DNA of 64,000 bases from Hermatobates lingyangjiaoensis. Lineage: Eukaryota; Arthropoda; Insecta; Hemiptera; Hermatobatidae. The translations under genes were made by a program, and so were the position numbers. Within the stretch, counting starts at the first letter, position 1. Every line of letters begins with the position of its first letter. The stretch covers positions 1 to 64,000 of the forward strand of contig JAPFBL010000530.1 in NCBI GenBank assembly GCA_026182355.1, written 5' to 3'. The notes beneath the pieces are model-generated. The model searched no databases, was not told the DNA's origin, and saw only the letters and a list, made by a program, of their open reading frames with translations. This document shows positions 1 through 9,049 of the stretch, piece by piece.

Positions 1-421
1 ATCAGAGACGGTTGGAGACCAACAGTGTTGCCGCATGCGCGCCCGTTCACAGAAAATAAGGTAGACAGGAATCAATTTATAATTAATTTATAATTTATAA
101 AATAAAATAAAATAATGGAATATGAAAACAATAATATATAAAAAAGAAAAAGAAAAAATTGAAAAAATAAGGGAAATTGATACAGAGAAATTGATACATA
201 AACAATGTAGTTTATAACATACATTGTTTCATAAATTATGAAAAAATTTTTCAATTTTTTCAATTTTTTCTTTTTCTTTTTTATATATTATTGTTTTCAT
301 ATTCCATTATTTTATTTTATTTTATAAATTATAAATTAATTATAAATTGATTCCTGTCTACCTTATTTTCTGTGAACGGGCGCGCATGCGGCAACACTGT
401 TGGTCTCCAACCGTCTCTGAT
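1..421. mobile_element. Large inverted repeat, family A foldback outer part
   Basis: Bases 1 to about 170 are repeated in reverse complement at about 251-421, with a short AT-rich centre around 171-250. The left arm may be cut by the window edge. The right arm runs directly into a hammerhead-like motif at 450-483, so this is the spacer side of a foldback element. The arms contain the GC-rich block CGGGCGCGCATGCGG, unlike the AT-rich surroundings. Confidence 0.85.
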
Positions 422-449
422 CCAGTGCGCTTGGTTTCCCTCTTTTATC

Positions 450-483
450 TCTCCTGAAGACGGTTCAAACCGAAAATTAGAGA
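450..483 (+). ncRNA. Hammerhead ribozyme-like motif, family A
   Basis: Helix I TCTC (450-453) pairs with GAGA (480-483). Core CTGAAGA is 454-460, with an extra C at 461. Helix II is GGTT/AACC (462-465/468-471). GAA is 472-474, palindromic stem III AATT is 475-478, and the predicted cleavage base A is 479. All core positions are intact, so this is one of the best copies of its family. Confidence 0.78.
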
Positions 484-574
484 CTGTAAGTGTGTTCTTC
501 TGATTTCTCTATGTTTCTTTGTTTATATTGAACTATATTTGTCCGTTTTGGGATCGTATTTCCAACGAAAAAAA

Positions 575-576
<2 letters not shown>

Positions 577-606
<30 letters not shown>

Positions 607-741
607 GTAGATAGATAGATAGACAGATAGTATGTTTGCAATGCTAACATACCCATCCACCACCCACCCACTAACCCACACAGATATACACATACACACA
701 CACACACACACACAAACAAACACACACACACACACACACAC
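577..741. repeat. Compound microsatellite (TA)n, (GATA)n, (CA)n
   Basis: A TA run, a GATA-type run and a CA run follow the end of the family A element. The long open frames here are low-complexity translations, not genes. Confidence 0.95.
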
Positions 742-779
742 GCGACATCATGGAAAAACCTTTATAAAACGACTTTTGA

Positions 780-1440
780 GACCTCCAAACATGTAATTCT
801 GTCAAGACCTCGAGATCGAATTTTTTTCACGATCACTATACTTTACTTATAGTAAAGTAAAAATAATGGATGATTTCAGGAATCAGCACCCCTGAGGGCC
901 AGTGTTATTACTTCAATAATAAGGACTTCGGTTCATCTGGCTGAGTCATATAAAATGGGTAGCATTAGATTCTATAGTAAGACATTTAGAGTTTGTCTAA
1001 CAAGATAAACATTAAACTGAATCCTGATTAATTCTCCGGTGAATCAAATAACATTGAGTCTAGGAGTAATATTCCTAGTACCAATATATTACTGGTACTA
1101 TCAAGTTAGTTCGTTACTGACTCTGGGAGCAGTACAACAATCATTACAGTAGTAATGATTTAGAAAAAAGAAATAAGTTTTTGATTGTTTAAAAATATCA
1201 ATTACCTTTTTCTACCAATTACAGTCATATTTCGGTTCTCAAACAATTCAAAACTCGTACAATTTGAAATACAAATTTAAAAATTTCAGATGTTTTCACT
1301 TTGGTTGTGGTAAAAATTTTGTTATTCGAACAGGTTTTGAATTCTTTTAATGACTTTTTCATCAGCCATGTCTACAATGTTCTTAAAAGAAGACAGGAAT
1401 AAATCGTATTGGATAAGGTTTTCTTTAAGAGTAATATTAG
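780..1440. other. AT-rich sequence without recognised feature
   Basis: Unique-looking AT-rich DNA; I see no gene, array or terminal repeat. Confidence 0.5.
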
Positions 1441-1482
1441 AAATATAATATACCGTCTTACCTCGTACACTGTTGCTGTAGC

Positions 1483-1521
1483 TCTCGGACCGGTTTCGGG
1501 TGTCACCCATCTTCAACAAGA
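1483..1521 (-). ncRNA. Hammerhead-like motif, family B
   Basis: On the minus strand: helix I TCTTG pairs with CGAGA (five pairs including one G-U). Core is TTGAAGA (U at position 3, G8 kept), extra T, helix II GGGT/ACCC with loop GAC, GAA, six-base palindrome ACCGGT, cleavage base C. Only the C3 position departs from consensus. Confidence 0.68.
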
Positions 1522-1579
1522 ACTGATCTAAGGAGTCCATCCTACCTTTCTCAAGGTAGGTAGGACTCCTTAGAGCAGT

Positions 1580-1618
1580 TTTTGTTGAAGATGGGTGACA
1601 CCCGAAACCGGTCCGAGA
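1580..1618 (+). ncRNA. Hammerhead-like motif, family B
   Basis: Mirror copy of the preceding site. Core TTGAAGA 1585-1591, helix II GGGT/ACCC (1593-1596/1600-1603), GAA 1604-1606, palindrome ACCGGT 1607-1612, C at 1613, helix I CGAGA 1614-1618 against TTTTG 1580-1584 with wobble pairs. Confidence 0.66.
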
Positions 1619-2219
1619 GCTACAGCACCAGTGTACGAGGTAAGATGGTATAATATATGTTTAACATTAATAATGCTAACCTCTGTGGTAATGATGAAAT
1701 GCATGAATCTTCTCATAAAGGTAATAACCTTTCTCCCTCCCTCTCCTCGACATCCACGTCTTTACGACATCTGCAAATCACCAGCAAAGTAAGAATATTT
1801 ATGTATTTAAGATAAAATAGGTATATTTTAAATATAAGAGTTTTCTTAATATATTTTTTTGTAAATTAATATTAAAATACTTTTAAATAATATCGCTTTC
1901 TAGTAAATAAGAGTCGATTATATTAAGTTCATTTCATTCATTAACCATGCAATCTGTTATAGTGTGGTATTTACTTTAGCTCTGCAGGTCATTGCTGGTC
2001 AGATGCCAATAGACATCCTTGTCAAGTTGCGGGCTGAAAGATTTATGCTATAACGCGGCCATCCCCCATTGTGGATATCATATTTTATTATTCTTTAAAA
2101 AAGAAAGTAAAATGTATAATGTATCAGACAAAGTCTGACCTAGTTATGTTACATGGGATCTTCCTTTTTGCTCCGAAATATCATTCGTACCCAGTGTAAC
2201 CGTTTCGCGATGTAAATAT

Positions 2220-2360
2220 ACTGTTGCGCGAGTAGTATCGAGTTGCCCGCCTCCGCGTGGTCCACCTTGGGCGTCGTCATGTGTACATTCGACGGCTAAA
2301 GGGCAAATCGTAAAAAGACAACCTGACTTGATTTAAAAACGATATGGCCTGAAAATGGCT
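2220..2360 (+). repeat. Dispersed GC-richer repeat module
   Basis: The block with GGCTAAAGGGCAAATCGT and CAACCTGACTTGATTTAA recurs diverged at about 48775-48865 and reverse-complemented at about 10665-10800. It is less AT-rich than its surroundings. The parent element is not recognised. Confidence 0.55.
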
Positions 2361-2392
2361 TGGTGCGTATAAAGGTCAACACAGGTATTTAC

Positions 2393-2659
2393 TCATGTTA
2401 GGAAAAGTATTGTCTCCACACAAAACAGTTTATTACTAGATACTAAACAACGCGTTTCGAACACTTGATGTTCTTCTTCAAGTTACATCTGCTCTGCTGG
2501 GGTGGTTGTTCGGGAGGTGAGACCAAGCAACAACTCAAGCAGCAGTCCTTATTGGTCTCACCTCCAATCAATAAGGACATCAAGTGTTCTCGAAACGCGT
2601 TGTTTAGTTTCTAGAAATAAATATTTTTGTATGAAGACTTAATCCTTTTCCTAACTAAT
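2393..2659. mobile_element. Foldback element, ACGCGT-type
   Basis: Inverted repeat with outer ends near GTTAGGAAAAGTATTGTCTCC and its complement at about 2635-2659. The left arm carries a minus-strand hammerhead-like motif. The right arm (2575-2605) keeps the helix II and GAAACGCG half but has lost the CTGA core. Confidence 0.75.
2445..2485 (-). ncRNA. Hammerhead-like motif, ACGCGT type, U3 variant
   Basis: Minus strand: TAAC/GTTT helix I, core TTGAAGA (2475-2481), extra A, helix II GAACA.../...TGTTC, GAA, palindrome ACGCGT (2450-2455), cleavage base T. C3 is replaced by U. Confidence 0.55.
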
Positions 2660-2732
2660 CCAGTTCATTTTACTGGGGGGCAAAATGATAATTCAAAATC
2701 TCTCCACAAAAGTTTTTTTTTTTTTTATTTAA

Positions 2733-2770
2733 ACTGCGCGTTTCAAACACTTCGTGTTCATCATCAGGTA
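2733..2770 (-). ncRNA. Hammerhead-like motif, family G
   Basis: Minus strand: CTGATGA, extra T, helix II GAACAC/GTGTTT with loop GAA, then GAA and ACGCGC. The last base of the stem III palindrome is changed. Confidence 0.6.
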
Positions 2771-2870
2771 AATTCCCAATGGAAGTAGTGAAGCAACTGA
2801 TGAAATGGGAGAGTTTCGACTAATTGACAGTCTCATTTCGACAGTTGCTCCACTACTTCCTTTGGAAGTT

Positions 2871-2912
2871 TACCTGATGATGAACACGAAGTATTTGAAA
2901 GAAACGCTTAGT
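2871..2912 (+). ncRNA. Hammerhead-like motif, family G
   Basis: TAC then CTGATGA 2874-2880, extra T, GAACAC 2882-2887 and a partly decayed partner GTATTT. A small insertion precedes the GAAACGC block, so this copy is less intact than its minus-strand mate. Confidence 0.5.
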
Positions 2913-3119
2913 TTAAATAATAGAAACTTCTTTTCTTTTAAATTATCGTTTTACCTCCATTATGAGTAGATACCACACAATTACAGATTGCACAACTAAT
3001 AAGTTATATTAACTTCTTGAACTCTTAAAAAAAAAAATAGAATTTAGATATAATATTTTAGGTTTGTTCTCTAATCGGGATTCGGTCAATTTTCTAAGAT
3101 AAAAAATCAAACTCACGTT

Positions 3120-3158
3120 GCCGAAGTTTCGGTTTTATTTAAAACATTTTTCATAGGC
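3120..3158 (-). ncRNA. Hammerhead-like variant, family C
   Basis: Minus strand: helix I GCC/GGC, nine-base core replacement TATGAAAAA-type, long helix II AAAACC/GGTTTT, GAA, then ACTT in place of the ACGT palindrome. The core departs from CTGANGA (see the U3-A8 finding). Confidence 0.45.
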
Positions 3159-3216
3159 ATCTTCTCCGTACACCCCATAAAAAGCCTATAATATAGGACG
3201 AGGGTATAGAGAAGAT

Positions 3217-3255
3217 GCCTATGAAAAATATTTTAAACAAAACCGAAACGTCGGC
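3217..3255 (+). ncRNA. Hammerhead-like variant, family C
   Basis: GCC (3217-3219) pairs with GGC (3253-3255). Core region TATGAAAAA, decayed helix II, GAA 3245-3247, palindrome ACGT 3248-3251, cleavage base C 3252. Confidence 0.48.
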
Positions 3256-3782
3256 GACAAGAGTTTGATTTTTTTATCCTAGAAAATTGACCGAATCCCG
3301 GTTAGAGAACACACCTATTCTATCAAACGGTCGAATTGAATCTGTTATATAATATTTTAATGATATATATATATGTGACGTGCAAATATATAGAAATATT
3401 GTAAAATAATGATGGAATGTAATGAGTTGTTTAGAATTTTGTTGAAGAAAAACCCTTTTTTAATTCCTGGAGCGAATGTGTAAAGTGCAACCGTTTAGTA
3501 CAAATTGCGGTGACCTACACTTGAGAATTCCTTTCACAAAGAATAGAGTCTCTACGATTCTTTACAGAACTACTACTTTTTTCTTTACTCAGTTTCTTGT
3601 TTCATGTTTAGTCTAACCTTAAATTTAAAAATATTTTAACTATTTTATACAAAAAAATTGTTTGGAAAAATATATTTGTTCTTAAAACACATTTTTGATG
3701 AAAATACGATCCGAAACGGAGAAATAAAGTTCAATATAGACAAAAAAAAACTTAGAGAAATTAAAAACACATACTTTCACTC

Positions 3783-3814
3783 TTTCATTTTCGGTTTGAA
3801 CCGTCTTCAGATAA
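3783..3814 (-). ncRNA. Decayed family A hammerhead-like motif
   Basis: The minus strand reads CTGAAGA, C, GGTT, CA, AACC, GAAAAT, but the upstream helix I strand is lost and the downstream part is changed. It lies in a family A arm starting near 3660 (GATCCGAAACGGAGAAATAAAG), a block duplicated at 4345-4395. Confidence 0.45.
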
Positions 3815-3827
3815 TTTTTCGTTCAAA

Positions 3828-4112
3828 AACATGTCGATATAAACAATTGCAGTGTACTCCGAAAATTTCGAGGTATACTACTGTAGTGTACCAAAACATG
3901 TCGAGATAAACAATTGCAGTGTACTCCGAAAAATGTCATGGTATACAACTATAGTGTACCAAAACATGTCGAGATAAACAATTGCAGTGTACTCCGAAAA
4001 ATGTCGTGGTATACAACTGTAGTATAGAAAAACACGTCAAGATAAACAATTGCAGTGTACCAAAATATGTTGGCATAAATAGTTCTGGTGTACCAAAGTA
4101 TGTCGAGATAAA
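3828..4112. repeat. 68-bp minisatellite, about four copies
   Basis: Units begin ACATGTCGAGATAAACAATT at 3828, 3896 and 3964, with a diverged, shortened unit after 4030. Open frames on both strands here are products of the repeat. Confidence 0.85.
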
Positions 4113-4690
4113 CAAAATTTGGATATACTCATGATGATAAAACATTTTCGATTAAACTAACTATGAATCACAGATTAGCATTTGTTAAACTAAGTTACTT
4201 TCTTCAAAGGAAGTAAAAATTAAAAATATGGGACGTTAAAAAACTTGTATAATACTTGTCTACAGTAATAGTCCTTTAATTATTCTTAATAATAAATTCT
4301 ATAATAATAGTCTTTAATAAAAGGTAATAACTAAAACACATTTTTGATGAAAATGCGATCCGAAACAGAGAAATAAAGTTCAATATAGACAAAAAAGTAA
4401 TAACTTTGTAGATATTTTGATTTCCCCTTAATTTGTTTATATTTCACTTATTTCTATTGCCTGTAATTTTTTGCTTGTCTTTTTTTTGTTCTGCGTTATC
4501 TTGAATGTTCTGTACAGGTGTCATAACAAAGTGGTTTTGCAGTATTACTTATCTGTTTAAATATCCTTTTAGCCTTAATAATTAACAAAATTAATTATAT
4601 TAAACAACATATTTGTTATATTTTAAAAAAATAACACAGTCTATTTTTGGTTTTCTTTTACTTTATTTGTTTTTTTTTTCTGTTCGTTGA
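4113..4690. other. AT-rich spacer
   Basis: No array or gene seen, apart from the short duplicate of a family A arm at about 4337-4395. Confidence 0.45.
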
Positions 4691-4744
4691 TATTCTATAG
4701 ATGTATTTGTCTTTGTCAATTATGTTTTCAATAAATTGTTTTTT

Positions 4745-4783
4745 GCCTTTAAAATGCCAAACTATTTTTGGTGAAACGTCGGT
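4745..4783 (+). ncRNA. Decayed family D hammerhead-like motif
   Basis: GCC, TTTAAAAT (core damaged at G5), helix II GCCAAA/TTTGGT, GAA 4773-4775, ACGT, C, GGT. Surrounding sequence matches the family D element at 58545-58840. Confidence 0.4.
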
Positions 4784-5532
4784 TTATAATCAGGACTAGT
4801 TAATTCTTTAGACTAAATCCTCAAAAATCCAGTTTGAATTTTAAGAATAATTGGTTGAGAGGATACATCAATATCAATTGTAATAATAGTTACAGTTTTT
4901 TTTTTGTCTTATAGTTTTATTGCGGTGTTCTCTAAAGTGAAATGTTAGCTATCTGTCGTAAATTCACTTTAAACTATATAAATATCATTAGCAGCATTAA
5001 AGTTGGTGAGTTAAAAATTGTCCTCTTTTTTTTTTGACATAAACTATCCACAATAAGCTCGGATTGAGCCTAAAAAGAGAGGCCCTCCTTCTAAACAAGT
5101 AGTATCCATATTTAGAATTCTATTACGATGTATCGAAGCATAACACCTGTTGTGAGTTCGGAAAACTTTTAGGTGAATAAACATTCTTCCTCTCAGCACA
5201 CAGGTGTATCTAACTGAAAGGTAATTTAATATACATATTGAATAGAGATCTTAGTGAAAGTTTAGCCTGAAGATCGATTAGAAATAGTTTGAATGAAGAA
5301 TACAATTTTATAGACAAAAAAGTTATATTAATTTTTAATCGTTATTGTAATGTATTATTACGTACATTATTACATGCACTTGCGAAGCGATGGTTGGAGA
5401 ACACACAGGACTAAATGGTTATACATATGTATATTGATGTATGGTTGGAGGCCAAATGTATGGAGACGGTTATATGTATACATATATTATTATATCAATT
5501 ATCAAACCATAATACGGGTATGAAAAAGACGG

Positions 5533-5559
<27 letters not shown>

Positions 5560-5566
<7 letters not shown>

Positions 5567-5705
5567 GCCAGTGGACGCATTTACGTTCTCCGTTCCTTCA
5601 TTCTTTCTCTTTTTATTTTCTTTCTTTCTACTCTCCTGAAGACGGCAAGACGCCGAAATTATCGAAATTCGTGAGTGTTCGTCCTTTTTCTTGTGTTCTC
5701 TAGCT
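5560..5705 (+). mobile_element. Family E hammerhead element, plus half
   Basis: Starts at the (TA)n/CGGCCAGTGGACGCATTTACG junction near 5565 and ends near 5710 at another TA tract. The same 130-bp unit lies in opposite orientation at 9050-9182, again beside AT-rich DNA. Confidence 0.7.
5632..5667 (+). ncRNA. Hammerhead ribozyme-like motif, family E
   Basis: TCTC 5632-5635, CTGAAGA 5636-5642, extra C, helix II GGC/GCC (5644-5646/5652-5654) with loop AAGAC, GAA 5655-5657, near-palindrome ATTAT 5658-5662, C 5663, GAAA 5664-5667 (one helix I mismatch, GAGA in the sister copy). Confidence 0.68.
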
Positions 5706-5716
5706 GTAACTTTAAT

Positions 5717-5786
5717 TATATATATATATATATATATACAATTAGAAGAAACGATTCTTCAAACTGAATAAACTAGAATTCTAGTT

Positions 5787-5834
<48 letters not shown>
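5717..5834. repeat. (TA)n microsatellites flanking foldbacks
   Basis: Two TA runs separated by a short TTAGAAGAAACGATTCTTC sequence; the second abuts the family C remnant. Confidence 0.9.
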
Positions 5835-5835
<1 letters not shown>

Positions 5836-5990
5836 ACTAAAGTTTATTGGGACTCGGTCAGTTCTTCAGGTTCAAATTAAACTCTCATTGCCAACGTTTC
5901 GGTCATTTCTTCAGTTTAATTTGAACCTGAACAACTGACCGAGTCCCGATAAACTTTAATTTTGTTTCTATTCCACGGTCGGTACTTTTA
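5836..5990. mobile_element. Truncated family C foldback
   Basis: Outer arms match each other (AAAGTTTATTGGGACTCGGTCAG and CTGACCGAGTCCCGATAAACTTT). Only the GAAACGTTGGC half of the motif remains on the minus strand (5890-5905). The CTGA-type half is deleted. Confidence 0.65.
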
Positions 5991-6040
5991 TCAATATATA
6001 TATATATCAATGATCAAACCATAATATGAAAAGGGGTAAA

Positions 6041-6079
6041 AGGATATTTCAACCGTAACAAGCGGTCTTCATCAGAGTG
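6041..6079 (-). ncRNA. Hammerhead-like motif, family F, single arm
   Basis: Minus strand: CTGATGA, extra A, GACCG/CGGTT helix II, GAA, ATATCC in place of the AGATCT palindrome. Located between (TA)n tracts (5994-6011 and 6110-6130). Confidence 0.55.
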
Positions 6080-6169
6080 ACAAACCCAAGTGACTCTGAC
6101 AAAGAATGCATATATATATATATATATATGATGATGATGATAAAACCACAATAAGAAATAGGAAAACAA

Positions 6170-6212
6170 GACTAAGATCTTTCAACCGTAACAAGCGGTC
6201 TTCGTCAGAGTC
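6170..6212 (-). ncRNA. Hammerhead ribozyme-like motif, family F
   Basis: Minus strand: helix I GACT/AGTC, CTGACGA (6202-6208), extra A, helix II GACCG/CGGTT, GAA (6181-6183), palindrome AGATCT (6175-6180), cleavage base T (6174). Fully intact core. Confidence 0.78.
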
Positions 6213-6262
6213 AAAAACCCAACTGGGTTTTCAGTTGATTTGGTCAATTCAGTTGGGTTTTT

Positions 6263-6305
6263 GACTCTGACGAAGACCGCTTGTTACAGTTGAAAGATCT
6301 TAGTC
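6263..6305 (+). ncRNA. Hammerhead ribozyme-like motif, family F
   Basis: GACT 6263-6266, CTGACGA 6267-6273, extra A, helix II from 6275 (one base changed in the 3' strand, CAGTT), GAA 6292-6294, AGATCT 6295-6300, T 6301, AGTC 6302-6305. Confidence 0.75.
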
Positions 6306-6371
6306 TTGTTTTCCCATTTCTTATTGTGGTTTTATCATTGATTGTTGTTTTACGTGTTTATGTGAAATCGT

Positions 6372-6421
<50 letters not shown>

Positions 6422-6454
6422 TTGATCGAAGCACAATATGAAATGGAAAAACAA

Positions 6455-6497
6455 AACTAAGATCTTTCAACCGTAACAAGCGGTCTTCGTCAGAGTC
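6455..6497 (-). ncRNA. Hammerhead ribozyme-like motif, family F
   Basis: Minus strand: GACT/AGTT, CTGACGA (6487-6493), helix II GACCG/CGGTT, GAA, AGATCT, T. One helix I pair weakened. Confidence 0.74.
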
Positions 6498-6537
6498 AAA
6501 AACTCAACTGGGTTTTTCATATATCAGTTGGGTTTTT

Positions 6538-6580
6538 GACTCTGACGAAGACCGCTTGTTACGGTTTAAAGATCTTAGTC
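6538..6580 (+). ncRNA. Family F motif with damaged G12
   Basis: GACT, CTGACGA 6542-6548, helix II intact, but GAA reads TAA at 6567-6569. G12 is essential in hammerheads, so this copy should be inactive while its minus mate is intact. Confidence 0.6.
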
Positions 6581-6642
6581 TTGCTTTCCCATTTTCTTAT
6601 TGTGGTTTGATCATTGATTGCTATTTCACGTGTTTATGTGAA

Positions 6643-6689
<47 letters not shown>

Positions 6690-6899
6690 GCATTGATATT
6701 TCATACTTTATATTCATTTGTTTTTACTATCACTACAATGAATGAAGACAAAATGTTTGGATATTCCTAAAAGTCCCACATGACTCAGGATTTATTTTAA
6801 AGAGTAAAAACTTCGTTCAAACATAAAGAGAGAAGAGAATTGCAAGAAATATGAATATGAGAAAGCTTCAGTGGAATACTTGAAAACCTTGACTGTCCC

Positions 6900-6945
6900 T
6901 AGAGTCCCCTGCTCTCTCTCTCTCTCTTTCTCGTCTCTCTCCTCT
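6900..6945 (+). repeat. Short (CT)n tract
   Basis: CTCTCT microsatellite; a nearby open frame is an artefact of it. Confidence 0.85.
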
Positions 6946-7085
6946 ACAGGAATATTAACCACTCTTGCATTGACCGATCGATCAATTCTACCATCAACCC
7001 TTACAACTCTAATAATCATCGCTGCGTCATTCTCAATTACCTTTCACCAAAATATTATCTTTTCCAATAGTTTCTATTATTCTGG

Positions 7086-7108
7086 TGGCGGTGGGGGGGG
7101 GGGGGGGT
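7086..7108 (+). repeat. Poly-G run
   Basis: Long G homopolymer. Similar runs occur at 10846-10859, 17445-17470 and 41657-41673, and a C run at 27170-27183. Confidence 0.95.
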
Positions 7109-7170
7109 AAATGGATGATAAATCAAAAGTCCCTACACATAAAAAGAAAAAAAACTTTTTTTTTTTATTT

Positions 7171-7206
7171 TAAGCGTTTCAAAGACTTAGTGTTCATCGT
7201 CAGGTA
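7171..7206 (-). ncRNA. Hammerhead-like motif, family G single arm
   Basis: Minus strand: CTGACGA, extra T, GAACAC/GTCTTT helix II (partly decayed), GAA, ACGCTT. Right arm not found. Confidence 0.5.
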
Positions 7207-7452
7207 AACTTCTATAATAAAAAATAAAAGTTACAAAAACAACAGGAAGTATACAATAAAATGAAAAAAAAAAAAAGAATGACTCATCCAAATGAAGGAG
7301 TAGAGGACCGACCAGATTCGATCGTTCAACTGAGGAATTTAGGTCATGTGAGGGGAAGTTAACAGATAAGGTTATCTTTTAACCAACTAATTAATTCATT
7401 ATAGGGTAAAAAGCTAATGAAATGGTCTCCACACATAAAAATTTTAAACGTA

Positions 7453-7492
7453 TAAACAACGCGTTTCGAACACGTAGTGTTCTTCTTCACGC
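7453..7492 (-). ncRNA. Family H motif, C3 mutated
   Basis: Minus strand: core reads GTGAAGA, then A, GAACAC/GTGTTC, GAA, ACGCGT, T. Preceded on the plus strand by the family H outer module (GGTAAAAAGCTAATGAAATGG, 7405-7440). Confidence 0.52.
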
Positions 7493-7569
7493 ATTAACTA
7501 CGGGTGAGTGTCTATGGTACAACACAGATTTTCTGTGTTGTATGGTATGGTACAACAGCGATTTCCATG

Positions 7570-7690
7570 GTACTTCTCTATCTTCATTTATGAAGATTAT
7601 TAACGAACTTAAAATCTGAGGTGTAATTTAGTTACATTGTCATAGACCATGGTTGTCCAAACTTTATGAGGACGCGGGTCGCATGGCGAT
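7570..7690 (+). repeat. Direct duplication, copy 1
   Basis: TACTTCTCTATCTTCATTTATG onward is repeated at 8086-8205, including the start of an hAT-type end (CATGGTTGTCCAAACTT). The two copies are about 515 bp apart. Confidence 0.8.
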
Positions 7691-8162
7691 TTCCAATGAA
7701 TTTGTCAAACCGTATGTTACATCATTGAACAAGACTTAATATTAGATCTAGTTTTTTTTTGTGTTTATGAACCACATTATAATTTATTTTATAAATTATA
7801 ACATGTTTTTATAAAAAATTTTTTATAATGCATTCCAGCTGTACTTACATTTCTAAAGAATGTTTACTATATCTTCAATGGGAAGATTAAAAATATATGT
7901 AGAAAATCTATTAAATTTGTTTACTTAACCATGTACTATGAACTACTTTGAAACTACGAAGAATGCATACTCAAGTCTAGAAATGGTAGAAACCCTTGAT
8001 CACATGATGTTTGCATTCGTGCCTATTATCTTGGAAACGACCAAGTTTTCTGTCATATCATACCTAAAACTATAGAAGTGAGGAATACTTCTCTATCTTC
8101 ATTTATGAAGATTATTAACGAACTTAAAATCTGAATTGTTATTTAGTTACATTGGCATGGAC

Positions 8163-8703
8163 CATGGTTGTCCAAACTTCATGAGGACGCGGGCCGCATT
8201 TGGCAAGGAAATTAGATCGCGGGCCGCAGTACCAGATGTAAAGTAAAACACGTACATGTAAGTGAATCATTATATTTATCATAAAAACATATATTATCGT
8301 AAAAAAAATGGATAAGAATCAACCATTAAATATATTCGTTAAAAATATTTTAGGAAATACGTAAAACTGTATATCAAGAGTTTCAAAAAAGCAGCAAAAG
8401 TTATTGTCCTCTTAACAATTGACGACTTGGCATGTGACAGAAATGAATAAAAACGAAATCAAAACAAAACTATTTTGGTAGCATGGTCGGGTCCAGCTTA
8501 CGAAAATTCACTCATAATATTGCGTCCCCCACAAAGTAAAACTGAAATTATAAGAATAAATAATATTCCAATTCAAACATAAATAAAGTTTAGGAAAAAA
8601 CAACTTTTTTGGAATATAACTCAATAAATGTCTAAATAATACTAATTTTTAAAAGTTTTCCAGAAGAGGCCACGGGCTGCGGGCTAAACTTTGGACAACC
8701 CTG
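8163..8703. mobile_element. Non-autonomous hAT-like element with 8-bp TSD
   Basis: Left end CATGGTTGTCCAAACTT and right end AAACTTTGGACAACCCTG form terminal inverted repeats with the GGGCCGC-rich subterminal block typical of this hAT group. Flanking 8-mers GCATGGAC (8155-8162) and GCATAGAC (8704-8711) match at 7 of 8. No transposase open frame. Confidence 0.82.
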
Positions 8704-8711
8704 GCATAGAC

Positions 8712-9045
8712 TATGACGGTGGACAGTAGAATCCGATGAGTTTCAGACCCTCAGTTTAATAATTTTTATAAAATGTCACATTCATCACTGATTTCACCAT
8801 TCTTAATAATTAATAATCATAATTAATAAAACTAATTACAACCAAATATAAACAAATGATACATATTGATTTAAATGTAAACCAACACCAAAACATCAGT
8901 TGGTGGTTAATTTTATATTATTTTCTTTTATCAAGTTTTTTAAATTTTTTAAATATATAGTGAATGTTGTTTCTTAAAGTTATATGTTTAATTGCTGTTG
9001 AGTATTTTTGCGTAAGAATATATTATTATTACAGTTACAGCTAGA
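8712..9045. other. AT-rich spacer
   Basis: No feature recognised. Confidence 0.45.
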
Positions 9046-9049
9046 GGAC

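Larger units (their letters stand above)
1450..1650. mobile_element. Family B foldback element
   Basis: Nearly perfect inverted repeat centred near 1550. The outer ends read TACCGTCTTACCTCGTACA on the left and a matching reverse complement on the right. Each arm holds one hammerhead-like motif, on opposite strands. An open frame across the right arm is not a gene. Confidence 0.8.
2671..2965. mobile_element. Foldback element, family G-like
   Basis: Inverted repeat with termini around GGGGCAAAATGATAATT and AATTATCGTTTTACCTCC. Both arms carry CTGATGA-type motifs. A second inverted pair in the centre (GGAAGTAGTGAAGCAACTG and its complement near 2840) forms the inner stem. Confidence 0.78.
3066..3325. 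mobile_element. Family C foldback element
   Basis: Inverted repeat with ends TTCTCTAATCGGGATTCGG and its complement at about 3290-3310. Both arms hold the GAAACGT motif; the centre is a short unique stretch. Same family as the elements at 49525, 51690, 53010, 57580 and 58860. Confidence 0.8.
6140..6372. mobile_element. Family F foldback element
   Basis: Inverted repeat: ACCACAATAAGAAAT... on the left, ATTTCTTATTGTGGTTTTATCATTG on the right, followed by a TTTACGTGTTTATGTGAAAT tail and a TA tract. Centre around 6225-6245. The left end is also bounded by TA/TGATGATG tracts. Confidence 0.82.
6420..6650. mobile_element. Family F foldback element
   Basis: Second F element immediately after a TA tract (6377-6419) and ending at another TA tract (6652-6686). 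Arms match those of the element at 6140. The centre contains an ATATATC spacer near 6520. Confidence 0.82.

Noticed and set aside
1..421. Assembly artefact explanation for the large inverted repeat
   Set aside because: Not excluded, but many other inverted elements in the window share this architecture, so a real foldback is more likely.
477..741. Open frames rich in C-V or Y-I repeats
   Set aside because: Translations of (CA/TG)n and (TA)n microsatellites.
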